Shown piece by piece: positions 11,466 through 24,600 of a DNA stretch of 60,000 nt; within the stretch, counting starts at the first letter, position 1; each line of letters opens with the position of its first letter. The position numbers were made by a program, and so were the translations under genes. The notes below the pieces were generated by a model. It saw only the letters and a program-made list of their open reading frames with translations. It made no database searches and was not told the origin of the DNA. The DNA is from Tubiluchus corallicola (lineage: Eukaryota > Priapulida > Priapulimorpha > Priapulimorphida > Tubiluchidae): positions 250,001 through 310,000 of the forward strand of contig JAQGDQ010000026.1 in the NCBI GenBank assembly GCA_030141605.1. Reading direction: 5' to 3'.

Positions 11466-12444
11466 GTGCATTTCGACCCAGACAAGCCTCTGGGATTGAC
11501 TTGTGACACGTCCAATGTTGGAATTGGTGCTGTCCTGTTTCATCACTATCCGGATGGCAGCGAGCGCCCAATTGCCAATGTGTCCAAGACTCTCACGGCT
11601 GCAGAAAGGAACTACAGCCAAATACACAAGGAAGCCCTAGCCATCATCTTCGGCTTGCGGAAATTCTACCAGTAACTCTACAGGCATCATTTCATACTGG
11701 TGACTGATCATAAGGCACTGACGTCACTCTTCGGATCGAAGAAAGGGACGCCACTTCTTGCAGCTAATCGTCTAGCTTGATGGGCCCTATGGCTGAACCA
11801 GTTTGACTACACCATCGAGTACTGGGAAACAGCAGATCACGGCAATGCAGATGCCCTTAGTCGCTTGCCACCTGGAGATGACAACAACTTTGACAGGGAG
11901 GAAAATGGTGAAGAGATGGACATGGTATATGCCATCAAAGTTCTTAGTCTTCAAGTCAAGCCTGTGGATGCCTACATCCTCCGACAAGAGTCAGGGAAAG
12001 ACCCAGTGTTAGCTACAGTCATGCGTTACGTCCGAGAAGGATGGCCGCCCAAGCACGCTGAGATCAACGAAGAAGTTGAAAAGTTCCAGAAGTTCTCGGA
12101 TTCACTCAGTGTCTGCCACGGATGCTTCATCCATGGATCAAGAGTTGTCCAAGATCCTGGATCTACTGCACATCGGGCACTTCGGCATGGAATGCCTGAA
12201 GCAGTTGGCAAGAACTGCTGAATACTGGCCCGGTATCGATGCGGCTATCGAGATGGCTAGCCGACTATGTGACTCGTGTGGAGAACATCAAAACAAGCCA
12301 TCCAAGCCTGCAGTTCACCCATGGATGCTACCAGAGAAGCCATGGAGCCGCTTACACCTGGATCACGACATTAACTTCATGGGTACGAACTGGCTGGTGA
12401 TCACGGATGCTTATCCAGAGTATGGACCGGACAACCCCAGATGA
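11466..12444 (+). pseudogene. Gypsy pol remnant: RNase H, H2C2 zinc finger, integrase start
   Basis: The frame from 11466 opens with an RNase H domain (catalytic-Asp segment LTCDTSNVGIGAVL, then KEALAIIFGLRKFYQ). A stop follows at the end of that segment and another sits near 11777. The same frame then gives the DHGNADALSRL box and the linker. A frameshift near 12150 leads to the HIGHFG..CL.....YWPG zinc-binding region with CDSCGEHQ, then the first integrase catalytic segment around VITDAY. Later integrase residues are absent. Not functional. Confidence 0.88.
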
Positions 12445-12510
12445 TCTAAGAGAATACCCAAGCCGAGAGAGAGACTTTGTTGCTGATGCTTTGGAGGTAG
12501 CATCAGTTTC

Positions 12511-12520
12511 GGTGGGGAGG
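12511..12520 (+). other. Polypurine tract
   Basis: GGTGGGGAGG directly abuts the TG start of the 3' LTR, the expected place for plus-strand primer formation in LTR elements. Confidence 0.7.
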
Positions 12521-12855
12521 TGTTGTGGAGATCTGGAATATTGCATAGTATTGTAGAACAATCTTCTTTCCTTGTAGAAGGTTAGAGAACTTTCTATACA
12601 CGATGCGCATAGTAGTTTCTAGATTGTTCATTTGCACTGATATATAAGGCGGAGCCGGCCGCTCGAGTTTATTCTCGTATTCTCAGATTAATTTCAGATT
12701 CTTGCTTTCCGTTTCCAGATTATCACTTGACTCTACATATTTTGCATTCCTTCATACTCCGTGCTGTAGAATTCTCGCACAATAAACTACTTTTAATTTG
12801 ACGACGTGTTTTTTTATTTTCTCTACGAGCCGTCCGAGAGAAACAAAACACAACA
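12521..12855 (+). repeat. 3' LTR, about 335 bp
   Basis: Begins TGTTGTGG and ends ACACAACA, matching the TG...CA rule. It contains TATATAAGG at 12641-12649 as a TATA box and AATAAA at 12781-12786 as a poly(A) signal, in the right order for U3-R-U5. The match to the 5' stub covers only its first part. Confidence 0.82.
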
Positions 12856-13179
12856 GCAATAATAACGTAGTAAAGCAGCTACAATAACATTATTAATTAC
12901 TAGCTAAAGAATTTCTGAATTCTAGAATTGTAGCATGGCTTTCAGACTCTAGAAGGATCATAAAAAATGGAACTTGGCCTATAGTACATTATCTATTGTG
13001 ATTTTTGCCTATTGTGACCTTGACAATAATGAGTAATGAGCTTCAGTAACAAGTAATGAACAATTATTGACTGACACAGCTCCATGAATTTGTCTTCTTA
13101 CACAGTACAGAAATGGCTAATTTAAAGACATCCTTAGTTTCAGTTTTGTCTTTTTGCTAAAATCACTTTTGTTAACCGG
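12856..13179. other. Spacer between LTR element and LINE
   Basis: AT-rich. The 3' part (from about 13070) may belong to the LINE copy, because its coding similarity begins at about 13180 in mid-protein. Nothing else is recognised. Confidence 0.4.
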
Positions 13180-14467
13180 GTGCACAATATGGATTATGCT
13201 GAGCTGGCTTTTCAACATACCACCATAAATGACTTAGGTAACCGTAAATACAAAGATGCCATCTTACCTAATAAAATTAAAGTCAATGGAATGGAAACAA
13301 GTAACCAGGCAATTATATGTGATGCTTTCAATGAACACTTTACCTTTATAGGTAATAAGCTAGTTACTAAAATCCAAATTACTAACACTAGTCATAATGA
13401 CTTTCTTAAAAACCCAGTACAAAACACGTTTTTCATTGCCCCAATTCATGAACAGGAAATTCTTAATGAGATAAACAACCTTAATAGTAATAAATCTTCA
13501 GGACCAGATGAGATACCCATCCAAAATAATTAGTCATGTACTTTCTCCTCTGCTAACTGATGTATTTAATAAATCAGTTGCAGAAGCTGTATTCCCTGAT
13601 AAGCTAAAAATTGCTAAAATTGTTCCAATATACAAAGCTGAATCACCAAATGAATTAAATAACTGTAGACCTATTTCATTACTTTCCCCAATATCAAAAA
13701 ATTTTGAAAAATTTGTGTATAATCGTCTTGACCCTTTCTCGACAAAATTTAACATACTAACAGATTTTCGGTTTGGTTCTCGCAAAACATACTCTACTGC
13801 TCTAGCTACATCTGAATTAGTTGATAGAATACTGGAAAATGTTGATAATAAATTGTACACGTGTGGAATTTTTCTGGATCTACAAAAAGCATTTGATACT
13901 GTCCAACACAATATACTAATCGATAAACTTAACCACTATGGTATAAAAGGCCATGCACTTGAATTCTTTGTTTCGTATCTTACGAATCGCAAGCAGTTTA
14001 CTGCCATTGGGGATATAAAATCTAAATTAGCTCAGGTCACATGTGGGATTCCTCAGGGCTCTACCTTAGGACCATTACTATTTTTATTGTATATTAATGA
14101 CCTCCCTGATTGTACTAATTGTTACAGGGACCATGCAACACCTTATTATAATCAACTAAGAATTTTAAAAATAACTGATATCTATAACCTAGAAATGGCT
14201 AAATTTGTTTTCAAATTCAAGAATCATAAGCTATCTAAACTATTTAATGGATACTTGAGTAAACCTTCAGCTTTGCATAACTACCAAACGCAGTTTGCAT
14301 CAAGAACCACCTACAGTGTCAAAAGATGCAACACAAACAAAGCTGAACGTTCATTCAAGTATCAAGGCCCACGAATTTGGAACTCTATTCCTCAGAAGTT
14401 CAAAAACAAATCTCTTAATTACCTTGTGTCAAACTACAAAAACATGCTTATTTCTTTTTATACGTAG
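13180..14467 (+). pseudogene. LINE reverse transcriptase remnant, catalytic core deleted
   Basis: The first frame (13180-13533) covers the RT N-terminus up to SNKSSGPDEIPI. A frameshift near 13525 moves to the frame that runs to 14467. That frame has NNCRPISLLS, a fingers region, motif A GIFLDLQKAFDTV, GIKG, and motif B TCGIPQGSTLGPLLFLLYINDLPDC. It then jumps, still in frame, to the C-terminal segment (YYNQLRILKITDIYN, YQGPRIWNSIP). The motif C (F/Y)ADD box and the thumb are absent, so it cannot be active. Confidence 0.9.
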
Positions 14468-14757
14468 TCTTGGAACTGTTTACACAACTAAAACTTAAAC
14501 TAATATTACACTCAATTTGAACTCGCCAACCCGTATATACATATGAATGGTAAAAACTCACTTATTATATGTGCTGAAGATCTTAACCCTAACTTACAGT
14601 GATACTAGCCATGAATTTTGCCATAGAGATAGTAAAAACAGAAATAGTAACAATGCCATCTTTACATATATTATTGCACTGCTACTTGTGAAATTGTATT
14701 TTATGTTATGTTTATCAATTGCCTGTTAGTCTTAACAACTTTGTTTTTTTTTTGCTA

Positions 14758-14944
14758 GGTATGCACATTTATGTTTATGTGTATATGTACATGTTTGTGT
14801 ATGTATATGTGTGTGTATATGTGTGCACATACTATATATATATGTGTGTATGTATATGCGCATAAGTAAGCGCATGTATCCAATTAGGTATATAATATAT
14901 ATGTATGTATGTATATGTACACGTGTATATATATATATATATAT
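14758..14944. repeat. TG/TA-rich microsatellite
   Basis: Alternating purine-pyrimidine sequence built from TGTGTATG, TATATATG and similar words, ending in a pure TA run near 14927-14944. Such tracts can form Z-DNA or cruciforms. Tyr/His-rich frames across it are repeat artefacts. Confidence 0.93.
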
Positions 14945-15418
14945 GTAGCCATTAGTACTATTCATTATAATGTAATTTTACAGCAGATAGAGGCCTCATG
15001 ACTATCGAGATGCCTTACTGGAAACGTGCCATATTCAGTACTAACATGTAAATGAAAGTTAAGAGGTAAGGCAATTCTAACTGCGTAAATTTACACATTG
15101 CTTAGAATATCAACATTATTATGCCTTTTTGTCCATGATATTTATGTTCAAATTTAAACTTAATCTAAATAGTTTTACACACCTTATTCTGAAATCTTCG
15201 TCAAGATAACTGCACATATTACTAATAGCAGCATTACTTACAGGGTGGTTGACTTTGGCAACTTTTAGTTTTTCGCCACTATTTCATCAATCACTTGAAC
15301 ATCATTAACTCAGATAATTTACTCATTTAATAATCTTGTCACTTTGTATCATATTATCATTTCATGCTCTGTGTTTTTCTTGTAAAAAAGGTGATAAATA
15401 AAGATACTTACTTACATA

Positions 15419-18400
15419 TTCAGAAAATTCAGCATATTAAACTTAAATTATTCTTATTGTGTTGATAATCATCCTTACTGTCATTTTAAAATGTTACAAA
15501 AGTGAGGCAACTTCGAATGATGATGAACAAGTGTAATTTTTTTCTTCAAAAATATCGTTTTAATACAAATTACTAAGGATTGCATATTATTTCTAATCTA
15601 CAGTTAGTGCTCTTTATCTCTCACAGTAACATAATAAATTATAATGCATGTATTGTTAAATTAAACATTCATTTATTAACCTAACTGCTAATATACATAA
15701 AATTATATGTTAGTTACGTCAGTTTTTTTAGAAACTACCAATTTAGGAAACTGAGCTGGTTAAATTAATTTATTGTCTTATCTCATTACTCACTAGTGCT
15801 ACCTGTGATCACTTACTATTTTAGAATATTAAAAGGATGGCTGACTTGACCTTTCGGTCGGTTTGCTATCCTCTCTCAATTTCACTTATTACTAGTAATA
15901 AGGCCAAATTTATCTGTATACTATTCAACTATTACACCCTTGCAGACTGGAAGTGATTACTGTACATTTGTAAATCGGAGAAAAAATAAATTTCAATTCA
16001 ATATCACAACCAGTTCACAAAAAACATTTTATTCAAAAGACTCAAATAATATTCATAATATGGTCTGTATCAGTAATGAATGTAACACATCACATCAAAG
16101 AACTTTCAAAATAATAGCTGTATCAAGTCAAAAACTAGGGAGTACCCCCAGCAGCAATCATTGATACATTTATTATACTCACCAAATTGCAAAAATTTTG
16201 ACAGGACTTAAAGCAATCTTACCTTATCAGTACAGCTGTGAAACAGCAAACAAATTTAACATGTCAAAGTTCCTGTCGTTTTCTTTAGCACTCTGGATCA
16301 TAAACTGAAGCTATAATACCTCAGAACTAACATACAAACCTGCTAACTCAACAATCTTTCTAAAGTTTATGTTTCTGTTTCATAATCTATAGCTTGGTGA
16401 GGTTTAATGTGAAAAGCAGGACATATCACACATAATCGGACTATCATCAACTTTAAATGCCACTATAGATTCTGCAGTTTATACTTACTTCAGTGAGATG
16501 GAAATGTTCTGTTTTTCACAATAAATCCTTTGAAATCAAGACAGCAATCATTAAAAACAGAGTGCAAAAATCTTCTTTTAAAATTTCCGAAAGGCAGTGT
16601 TAAGACAGCGTTAAGGTTTTATACTCAGTACTTTACAATAATTACACATTAAATATAAGTTTTGTGGCATTATAAAATTCTGAAATAGAAACACAAAGCA
16701 TTAGCCAGTAAAACAGCACTGGATCATCAACAAGGCTTTAACCTTAATAAGCATCACCAGTCAACCAGTAAGACAAGGACAATTCTTGATGCACACAACA
16801 ATGTTACCTATTAATAAAAATCTAAACAAAATTTAAAATAGAGCACCATGATTGCAAAATGTGTTTTTAGGCTTACAATAATGGTGTCAAAACTATTACA
16901 ATGTTTATAGAACAAATGAGAAACATTTGGTACTCAACTCTGCCACTTGTCACATTCAAACTAAATTCTTCAAAAATATCAGCCGGATTCAGCAAGCCAC
17001 ACACGGCAAACACATAGCACAATCATTGACAATACTAAAATGTAGCTATGGTCTTCTTTTGATAAATATGTCATAATACTGTACATTTATATAAATAGTC
17101 AAGTGCACACAAGATTTAGGACAAACAAATGCAAAAAATGTACTTATTTGATGGCAAATGTGACAGCAAATAATATTAATGAAGAAATGATATCATAAAA
17201 TGCGCCATTACACCAATCACTAATCGGCCCACTAGTAAAACTTAAACTATGATCAAAAAGCCAAAAAAATTTGAGGCTATGTTGATGAGCGTCTGAACCG
17301 ATAATATGCTGTAATTATTGCACTGCATATGTATCTGTGAGCTTAGGTAGATAGGTTTAACTTAACATAATAAAAAGCTCGCATACGTTGATGAGTAGCA
17401 CATCAGTTGTGAATTGTTTTAGAATGCTGATTGCAGAAATCTGAATGCTTAAGTTAACTGTGAAATTCTCAAACACAAAACCGATGACAACGTGGTCATT
17501 ATTACTTATGGAAACATGTTGCAAAAGTGCAAGCTGTAAAACAGTTGCTACACTTTGCAAGTTACTTAGTAAAAATGTGAAGTTAGTACAAGCTGCCAGT
17601 ATTAAATTTCAAAAATGCAAGCACATGGTTTAAGACCAAGGTGCATAAATTTGTCAATATTTGGTTAATATGATAATTAAGGAATAACTGTAGAACATCT
17701 CAAGTTTTGTACCCGCTAATGACACAGCTGCAATTGTAAGTGAATGAAAAACCCTGTAGTGTTTTCAAACACTACAACAAAATGCATTTGTTTGTAATAT
17801 AAGTTAATGTTTAATAGCTAGTAAATATGAAAATTATAAACTGCCAAAAATTAGCTGCTCCTGCTGATGCATTTACGTGTATCAAATGGTTCTCTGTCGA
17901 CACTAGATAAGCGGCAAACATAAAATTTCTATTCTCTCAGGCAAATTAAATTATACAAATACTGGAACAAAACATCATTTTAAAAACTAAAACGACCTTC
18001 CTTTTTCAATATTTCATTGAGTAAATTAGATGCTCACACCAAACACAAACAGACAGCACACTTGTACACATGCACATATATAATAAGTGATCTCAAACTC
18101 TCGATCACACACCAATTCACAATTATACCAAAATCTGTGACTGTTAACTGGAGAACATCTAATAGCAGCAAAGTAAAAAATAAACATATCAAAAAGCGGC
18201 ATCAAACACAAGGCTGTACAAGTACTATGACTACAGGCCAAGAAAATAATCACAAAATATGTAAAGTTCGATCAGAATGGCAACTAAACTATGCAACTAC
18301 TACCAAAAAAGCGTAAAACAGTAAAACGTAATAGGAATTCATACTTGAATGAGCTTTATATACAGTTAGTGTAATATCACAATGAACAATGAGATGATAC

Positions 18401-18434
18401 TTCATTAGGCAGTTCTACTGGGAGTAAACCTGTG
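15419..18434 (-). other. Region downstream of UGCG, possible long 3' UTR
   Basis: No gene is recognised. On the minus strand it follows the UGCG stop codon. AATAAA at plus-strand 16028-16033 is one candidate poly(A) signal, which would give a 2.4-kb 3' UTR, but other AATAAA-like words exist and the real end cannot be told. A perfect 10-bp inverted repeat with a 2-nt loop lies at 17755-17776 (TGTAGTGTTT/AAACACTACA). The short frames at 15940-16164, 17357-17633 and 18017-18316 look like chance. Confidence 0.4.
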
Positions 18435-18608
18435 TCATTTCTTGTAGTATTCTTCAGCTTTTCCACCCCAACGCAGTCGAACACGGGGTCCCGTCCGCCA
18501 GCTGACTGTAGGGTCAGTAGCTGCTTGAGCGAAAATCGGGATTACAGAAAGTTCTCGAACAAGCCATGCTACAATGAAGTCAACTTTACCAAATGGAAGA
18601 GGTCCATT
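18435..18608 (-). CDS. UGCG: UGCG exon 9 (terminal)
   Basis: 174 nt after TTTCAG. It encodes [15 protein letters not shown] (membrane segment), [18 protein letters not shown] and KAEEYYKK before TGA. Confidence 0.98.
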   Translation of the reverse strand, partial: NGPLPFGKVDFIVAWLVRELSVIPIFAQAATDPTVSWRTGPRVRLRWGGKAEEYYKK

Positions 18609-21600
18609 CTGAAACACACATAACTTATATAAGGTAACTAATTATTACATCTTGTAACAGCTAGTAATTTTGTTCTGGTAACAGAAAATAAATTAAGGCT
18701 GCATGCTAATAATAGGTATTAAAGTGAATAAATGATCAAAGACATCGTAACACAAACTATTTTGGCATTGGAGCTCAAACAATATAAAAATATTCTCTGC
18801 AAACTCAGTGCAAAAAAACTACAAATTACTCATTAAGTTGGAACTAAAATACTTGATTAAGAAGATTTAATGTCACACATTGCTGGGTTTACATCAGCTT
18901 ACCCAACATAGACATTTGGGATCTGCTAGGACTAGACTGAAACTCAATCCCTTCGATCAGACAGCTCGCAAACCTGGTCCGGTCTTACGCCTTATGCATT
19001 CCACTACACAGTAAACCATGTGCGTATTACTAACTAAATGTGATAATCTATGTCTGATTTAATCTGCTGGTTAAATTTAATAATAGCTACAATGTAAACA
19101 GTACCGAGATAACATTTTCTAACTGATTTGCTATTCGATTATGACATTAACCACCAAAATTTAGACAAAAAATTTTCTAAAGGTTTCCGAACCAAATATT
19201 ACTTTATGAATAACATGGAAAGTGATAATTAAGTCTTAAGTGGCATTTACACGATCCCAAATGCATTATGCATTATTTTTTCTGCAGCTATTCCTATTGA
19301 TTTTTTTAGACGCTTCTGGATATGCATTATCAATAATGCATAACGCATTCCAGATGTCTGGTGAGTGCTGCATTACAAGATAGCAAAAGGAAATGTAATG
19401 TGTAAAAGAAACAGGAGACTTTACCTGGACGGTTTTTAGCATGATATAATCTAACAGGAACCATATCAGAACATGGACCAGGAAACAAACCAGGAAACTC
19501 CATTGGAACAGTTGTTGCATTGCCAGTGATGCAGCTGCACCCATTACCACACACTCTGACATTGGCTCAAAGAATAAGAGTATTGGTATCATGTTGATAC
19601 GTAACTTAGTCCACCTGTAACAGTAACTTGATAAAAATTTCTTGCACAGTTATTAATGCAATAAAAGCAATATACTGGATCTGCAAAGAAAAGGCATTAA
19701 TGTACAGGATTAGTTCTTCAAAGTGAGAGCATTATTCTTAAGAAGCTCACTGCATTAATGAGAGACAAATTGATTTACGGCTGTGCTATGAAAATCCTAT
19801 ATCTGTTTTGACAGATCATTCTTGAAAGAGATAAGTTACTTCATCAATAACGGTGTGCTACATGAACATAGTAATCTCCAAAAAATGCACTGCCTTATCG
19901 TAGTGCCTTACTTCCAAACACAATCTCACAATATTGCTAAATTTCAGTTGCAGGTTTAAACACAAAATGGTAGAAAAGATACTGTAAAATTCTATGGGTT
20001 TACTAGCATATATAGCAGAATGGCCTGCTTCTTAATTTTACTCCAAGAATTGCTGGTTTTGACTGGTTTCAAAAATGTTTTGCATAAAGTAGGGAGAAGC
20101 GGACCACTCCAGCCTTGAAGGTTTTAATGGTTCAGTACAGCAAACGCTTGTTGTAACAGGCTCTGGATATAAAAAACAATATGTCCAGATCAGGACCTCA
20201 GGTCAGTGAGTGATATGCATTCCGCATCAGATAAGATAATCAGTATGAGGTATTATGAAGCAAGTCCCAGTGCTAAGATATTCATTCACATCCATATTTA
20301 TGACAACATACAGACATGTTTACATTGTGTTTACTGTTTACAGGTATGTTCACTTGTTGTTTTTTTCCAACAAGGTGTACTGTACAAAAGCCAGCTAGTT
20401 ATTGCAGGGCATTATGAACTATTTTTCCTCCAATTAGCCCGTTAGCCTGTTACAATGAAGATTTATTGCAACGTTTTCTAAAGCCGCCCTCCTATTATGG
20501 AACTTGATATGTATTTCTGTCTCATTAGAGCTTGTACGGGTGAAGTTAATAAAAAAATATTACCGCACTAATCTTCCTTGGAAGCTTGAAATACTGCAAT
20601 TGCCGGAATTCTGCCACGCTGGTTCACCACAAATTTTTACTCGCCATCCCCTAAAAAAATATTATTTTGCATGAATGCTCTCATAATTGTTGATGTGACA
20701 GAAGTTAATTCACAAAACTTATTGAAAATGCAACAGCTGTAACAGATTACCATTACACTTGCAGAAGACTAAAAATAATAAAAAAGGAGCCATCAAATGC
20801 AGTTTTTTTTCTAGTCCCTAATGTAAACATACAATGTAGTTAAGGAACTTTCTGTGAGTCAAGCAATGCTTAATTAAGGAAGTGTTTTAAAGTTTTGTCA
20901 TGGTGTTTTGTTTTACACTCGTTAACAGATGTTCTTTCTTATACTTTAACATTTTTAAAATGCGGCATTTTTAAGTGGTTTATTTTGTAGATAAACTGCT
21001 TTGTTTACCGTGTTAAAATAAAATACTGTTTCAGTGTTTCTGCATTGGTACCACAGCTTAATAAAAAAAAGCATACGAAATTTCAGTAATAAATCATGTG
21101 TAAATGAAATATAAGGTAAAGCAATACCTTATATTTCTGTAGTTTATACCTTACTGTCATAGGACACTTTGATCAGTATAAACCATATATATATAAAAAC
21201 TTAGTTTTAAGTCTAGCAAGTATAATTAAACCTAATATTCTGATGATCTTTATCTAGCAGGCTTTTATTCTTATGATAGTAGCACTGATGCGGAAAATGC
21301 AGGAAAGTAAGGAAATGTGCTGTAAACCTAATTGACAAGTAACCAAACTACGAAGTAGTGCATTAGTTACTTTCTTAAATATGTTAAAGTGCTAATAATA
21401 ATTATTCGATGCAAGTGTAAGTTAATAAAATAAAATGTAGTAAATACCGTAATTAAAGGCATATTTTAAGCTTTTAATATGCAATACCTGTCTAGAAATG
21501 CTTTGGCCATAAAATAATCCTCAGCAATATACTGCGCAAAAACTTGCAAGCCGCCTGCATCATCAAGAACGCATTTTCTCATTACCGATGACATTCCAGT

Positions 21601-24600
21601 AGTGCAATTAATTCTTAGTAAATCGGCCATTAGATATATCCTGGCATGTGCACCACCAAAATAAACCTGCAGCACATGAAACACATTTTATGTTAAGTTC
21701 CAAGGCTACTTTTGCATTAAATATAAAAACAACACATTTTATCAATAAATAACTATTAGAAACAGAATGCTTCATTAGCTGACAGTTTTATTACCATGAA
21801 ATTCACAATGAGCAAAATTTTATTGCTAATCAGCTTGATTAAATGCTCTGATTAGGGATTACTGAAACATATTGTTCCTGAGCTCACATACCCCAATATT
21901 CAAGCAATGTGTTCAAACAAAATCACATTCTTGTCTTAAAAAAGACAAATAATCACAGCTAGTGATTCTAAATAACCACCAGGTAATGAGAGGTAAAATT
22001 TATCCAGAAACAATTTACTCTGTCTCTGCGAACAATAAGAACCAATAATTAAGCCTTTTAATTATTGCAAACTATATTTTATTAAGCTGTAGCAAAATGA
22101 TTCACATTGTAACACTCTTACATACTCGTAATCGGCAAGCCAATCATAAAATGTTTAGCTTATAGAAAATCATTCAACAATGTGCACAGGATTCACAAAA
22201 TTATATTTGATGAAACCATATTAAGGTGTTACCACACACTGCTTATATAATAACGAAGGGCTATCAAGTACAAGTATCAGAGGTATACCTTTTCCAACGT
22301 TCCTGCAAAGAGTTTTTCTAAGCTGTCAGGTCCAGTTTTGCGATCACATTTGTAAGGCATCTGATGGACCATGCCCACTCTATCATTCAATGTATTGACC
22401 ATCTCCGTTAATGTGTCCTCCTTCACTGTAATGAGAGAAAATTATTCTTAGAAATTTTACAAGCTGCCAAAATAACCATAGTTTAGTATTGTTATTTTAC
22501 ACAAGCCAAATATTACAGAATAAGGAATGTAATATAGAAAACCTAATGGCCATGAAAATTTGCCATCTGGTAATGTTAAACAAAATGCAGAATAATTATG
22601 ACACAACATGAAGAACATGACTAGTAAGAACAAGGTCAACACAACCGTATGCATCAATGGAAACTCAAAGAAACGTAGTATGATGCATAACTGTAAAATG
22701 TAAACAAGTACTCACTTCGTAAACCGCTGTCAGACACCATAACTAAATCATATTTAGCTGCTTCATATGCCGGCATCATATTGTTGATTTTTGGATTTAC
22801 ACCTACAGGTTTGCCACCTGAAACAAAAATTATGATTAAATTTCATTACATTCGTGAGTTTTCTACAATATGGATAATATGTGTGCCTTCGCAAACTATT
22901 AGTCTACCAAGTCATGAGTATTTCTTGTATAAACATGTTTATTTAAATATACAGAATTGTCAATAAAGCAACAAGCTGTTTAACTCAAGATTCTTTTGTA
23001 TAAGTATTAAAAAAATTAATACCCACTCGCACCCACTCTAAAGACAGTTAAATAAGATACACTTACAATTATAAGAAGAACACTGCCTATTTTTTTTACA
23101 GATAAGCATTATAATAAATGAAGTAACTGATGTCAATCAGACAGATTATGTAACAGATTATAACAGAAATATAAGCTACAAAAATGATACAATCATAATT
23201 ACCAATCATTAAGGGCTAATTACTAATTATCAATGACATTGCTGAATTAATTATAGATTGTGTATTCGAATTGTTTGACGGGAGAGACATTCAGTTTTGG
23301 TTTAATCTTTGCTTATGCAATGCTGTGCATCTCGGTGTGTTTGGCCAGGGAAAGAAAAAGCGGCAAAAACCCGAATCCTGAAGAGGTGTATCTCGATGAC
23401 TCTTGCTGCGTAAGTGATGGATGGTCTCCACAAGTCTGTATTTCTTTTAATCACGAAAATTTGCCACAGAATCAATGCAATTCAGGAAAAGAATGTTTTG
23501 ATTTTTTTATTGATTTCTTTTATCATAATTCATACAAATTTCTAAATATGCAAAATTTATAATTTACATGAGGAACATTGCAACCTGCCAGTATCAAAAG
23601 AAACACACACCAGTCATTAAGCACATGCTGCATTTTTTATGCCAAATTATGTGAATAATGAAACTGTATCATAATATTTGAGCATGCAGTTGTTTATTGC
23701 TATGATATAATGATTTATTACAGATAAAGAAGATATAATAATAGAAAAAATTCCTTTTGGATACATACAATAAAAAACTCTAAACTCTAAAGTGTCTATC
23801 TGCCATCCGTTGCAAAAAACACATGATGTTTTAACAAACAAAAATTAAAGTAAACAAAATATAAGCAATTTTCTTTTTGTAAAACTGTAAAAGAAAAACA
23901 GTAACTTGAGGATATCTGTCAGGAAATTTATAAATTTTTCTGTCCTAAAAATTATTATTTTTGTATTAAAAACACAAAATAGAATAGTTTAAACCCTTAA
24001 CAATTTTACGTTTTTTTCTGGCAATCTTAACGTCGACATAGGCTTATATGAGTGTGTTTAATGTAAGAATGTTACTGTAGCACAGCACTATATTGATTCA
24101 CTTTCCATGGTTAATTGTTTAATAAAATTAATGAAGTGGATTGCCTTGGATCCCTTTGAAGATAGAAGTACAATTCCAGATTCCAAATCGATTCTGACTT
24201 GGAAATTATACGACAGAAATAAAAAAGAAAAGAGAGAAAGAGAACAAAAGAAAAGTAAAGACAGTGGTTAAAAGGATGCCAAAGAGACTGCTAAAAACAG
24301 AAACAAAAATATAATGGTAAAACAGGCAAAGCTAAATACTGCATCATAAAAAAGACAGGCAATGACTACAAGGCTGATTTAAGTTTATTAATTTAGCGCT
24401 GCTTCCAGGGTCAATAGTAACTGGGAATTCAACGAAGGAAAGTTTGGCAATGTATCGAGATAAGCACTAAAAAAACTCATGACAATCACATTCCAATAAG
24501 TATCTTCAAACAATTAGACGTTGAAAGCGATTCAATACACAATACAGCACACTTTCTCTTGAAAATCTCAAAACCAGTGCAGCGCAATCGATCTAATCGT

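Larger units (their letters stand above)
11422..12855 (+). mobile_element. Ty3/Gypsy-type LTR retrotransposon, internally deleted
   Basis: The copy consists of a 45-bp stub of the 5' LTR (11422-11466), part of pol (RNase H to early integrase), a purine tract and a full-length-looking 3' LTR. gag, protease, most of reverse transcriptase and most of integrase are missing. The two LTR pieces share GGAGATCTGGAATATT and AGAACAATCTTCTT. No target duplication was found. Confidence 0.88.
13180..15418 (+). mobile_element. Jockey/CR1-type non-LTR retrotransposon, 5'-truncated
   Basis: 5'-truncated LINE with a reverse-transcriptase remnant and a probable 3' UTR. The right end is set at GATAAATAAAGATACTTACT near 15395-15415, a tail typical of this superfamily. 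The endonuclease domain is missing. The TG/TA microsatellite at 14758-14944 lies in the presumed 3' UTR. Confidence 0.8.

Noticed and set aside
14732-14965. Tyr/His/Thr-rich minus-strand frame
   Set aside because: Product of the TG/TA microsatellite.
18925-19000. Possible fourth SINE relic on the minus strand
   Set aside because: Only GAGTTTCAGTC-like similarity to the family; too weak to call.
19330-19554. Second minus-strand frame over UGCG exon 8
   Set aside because: Out-of-frame shadow of the real exon.
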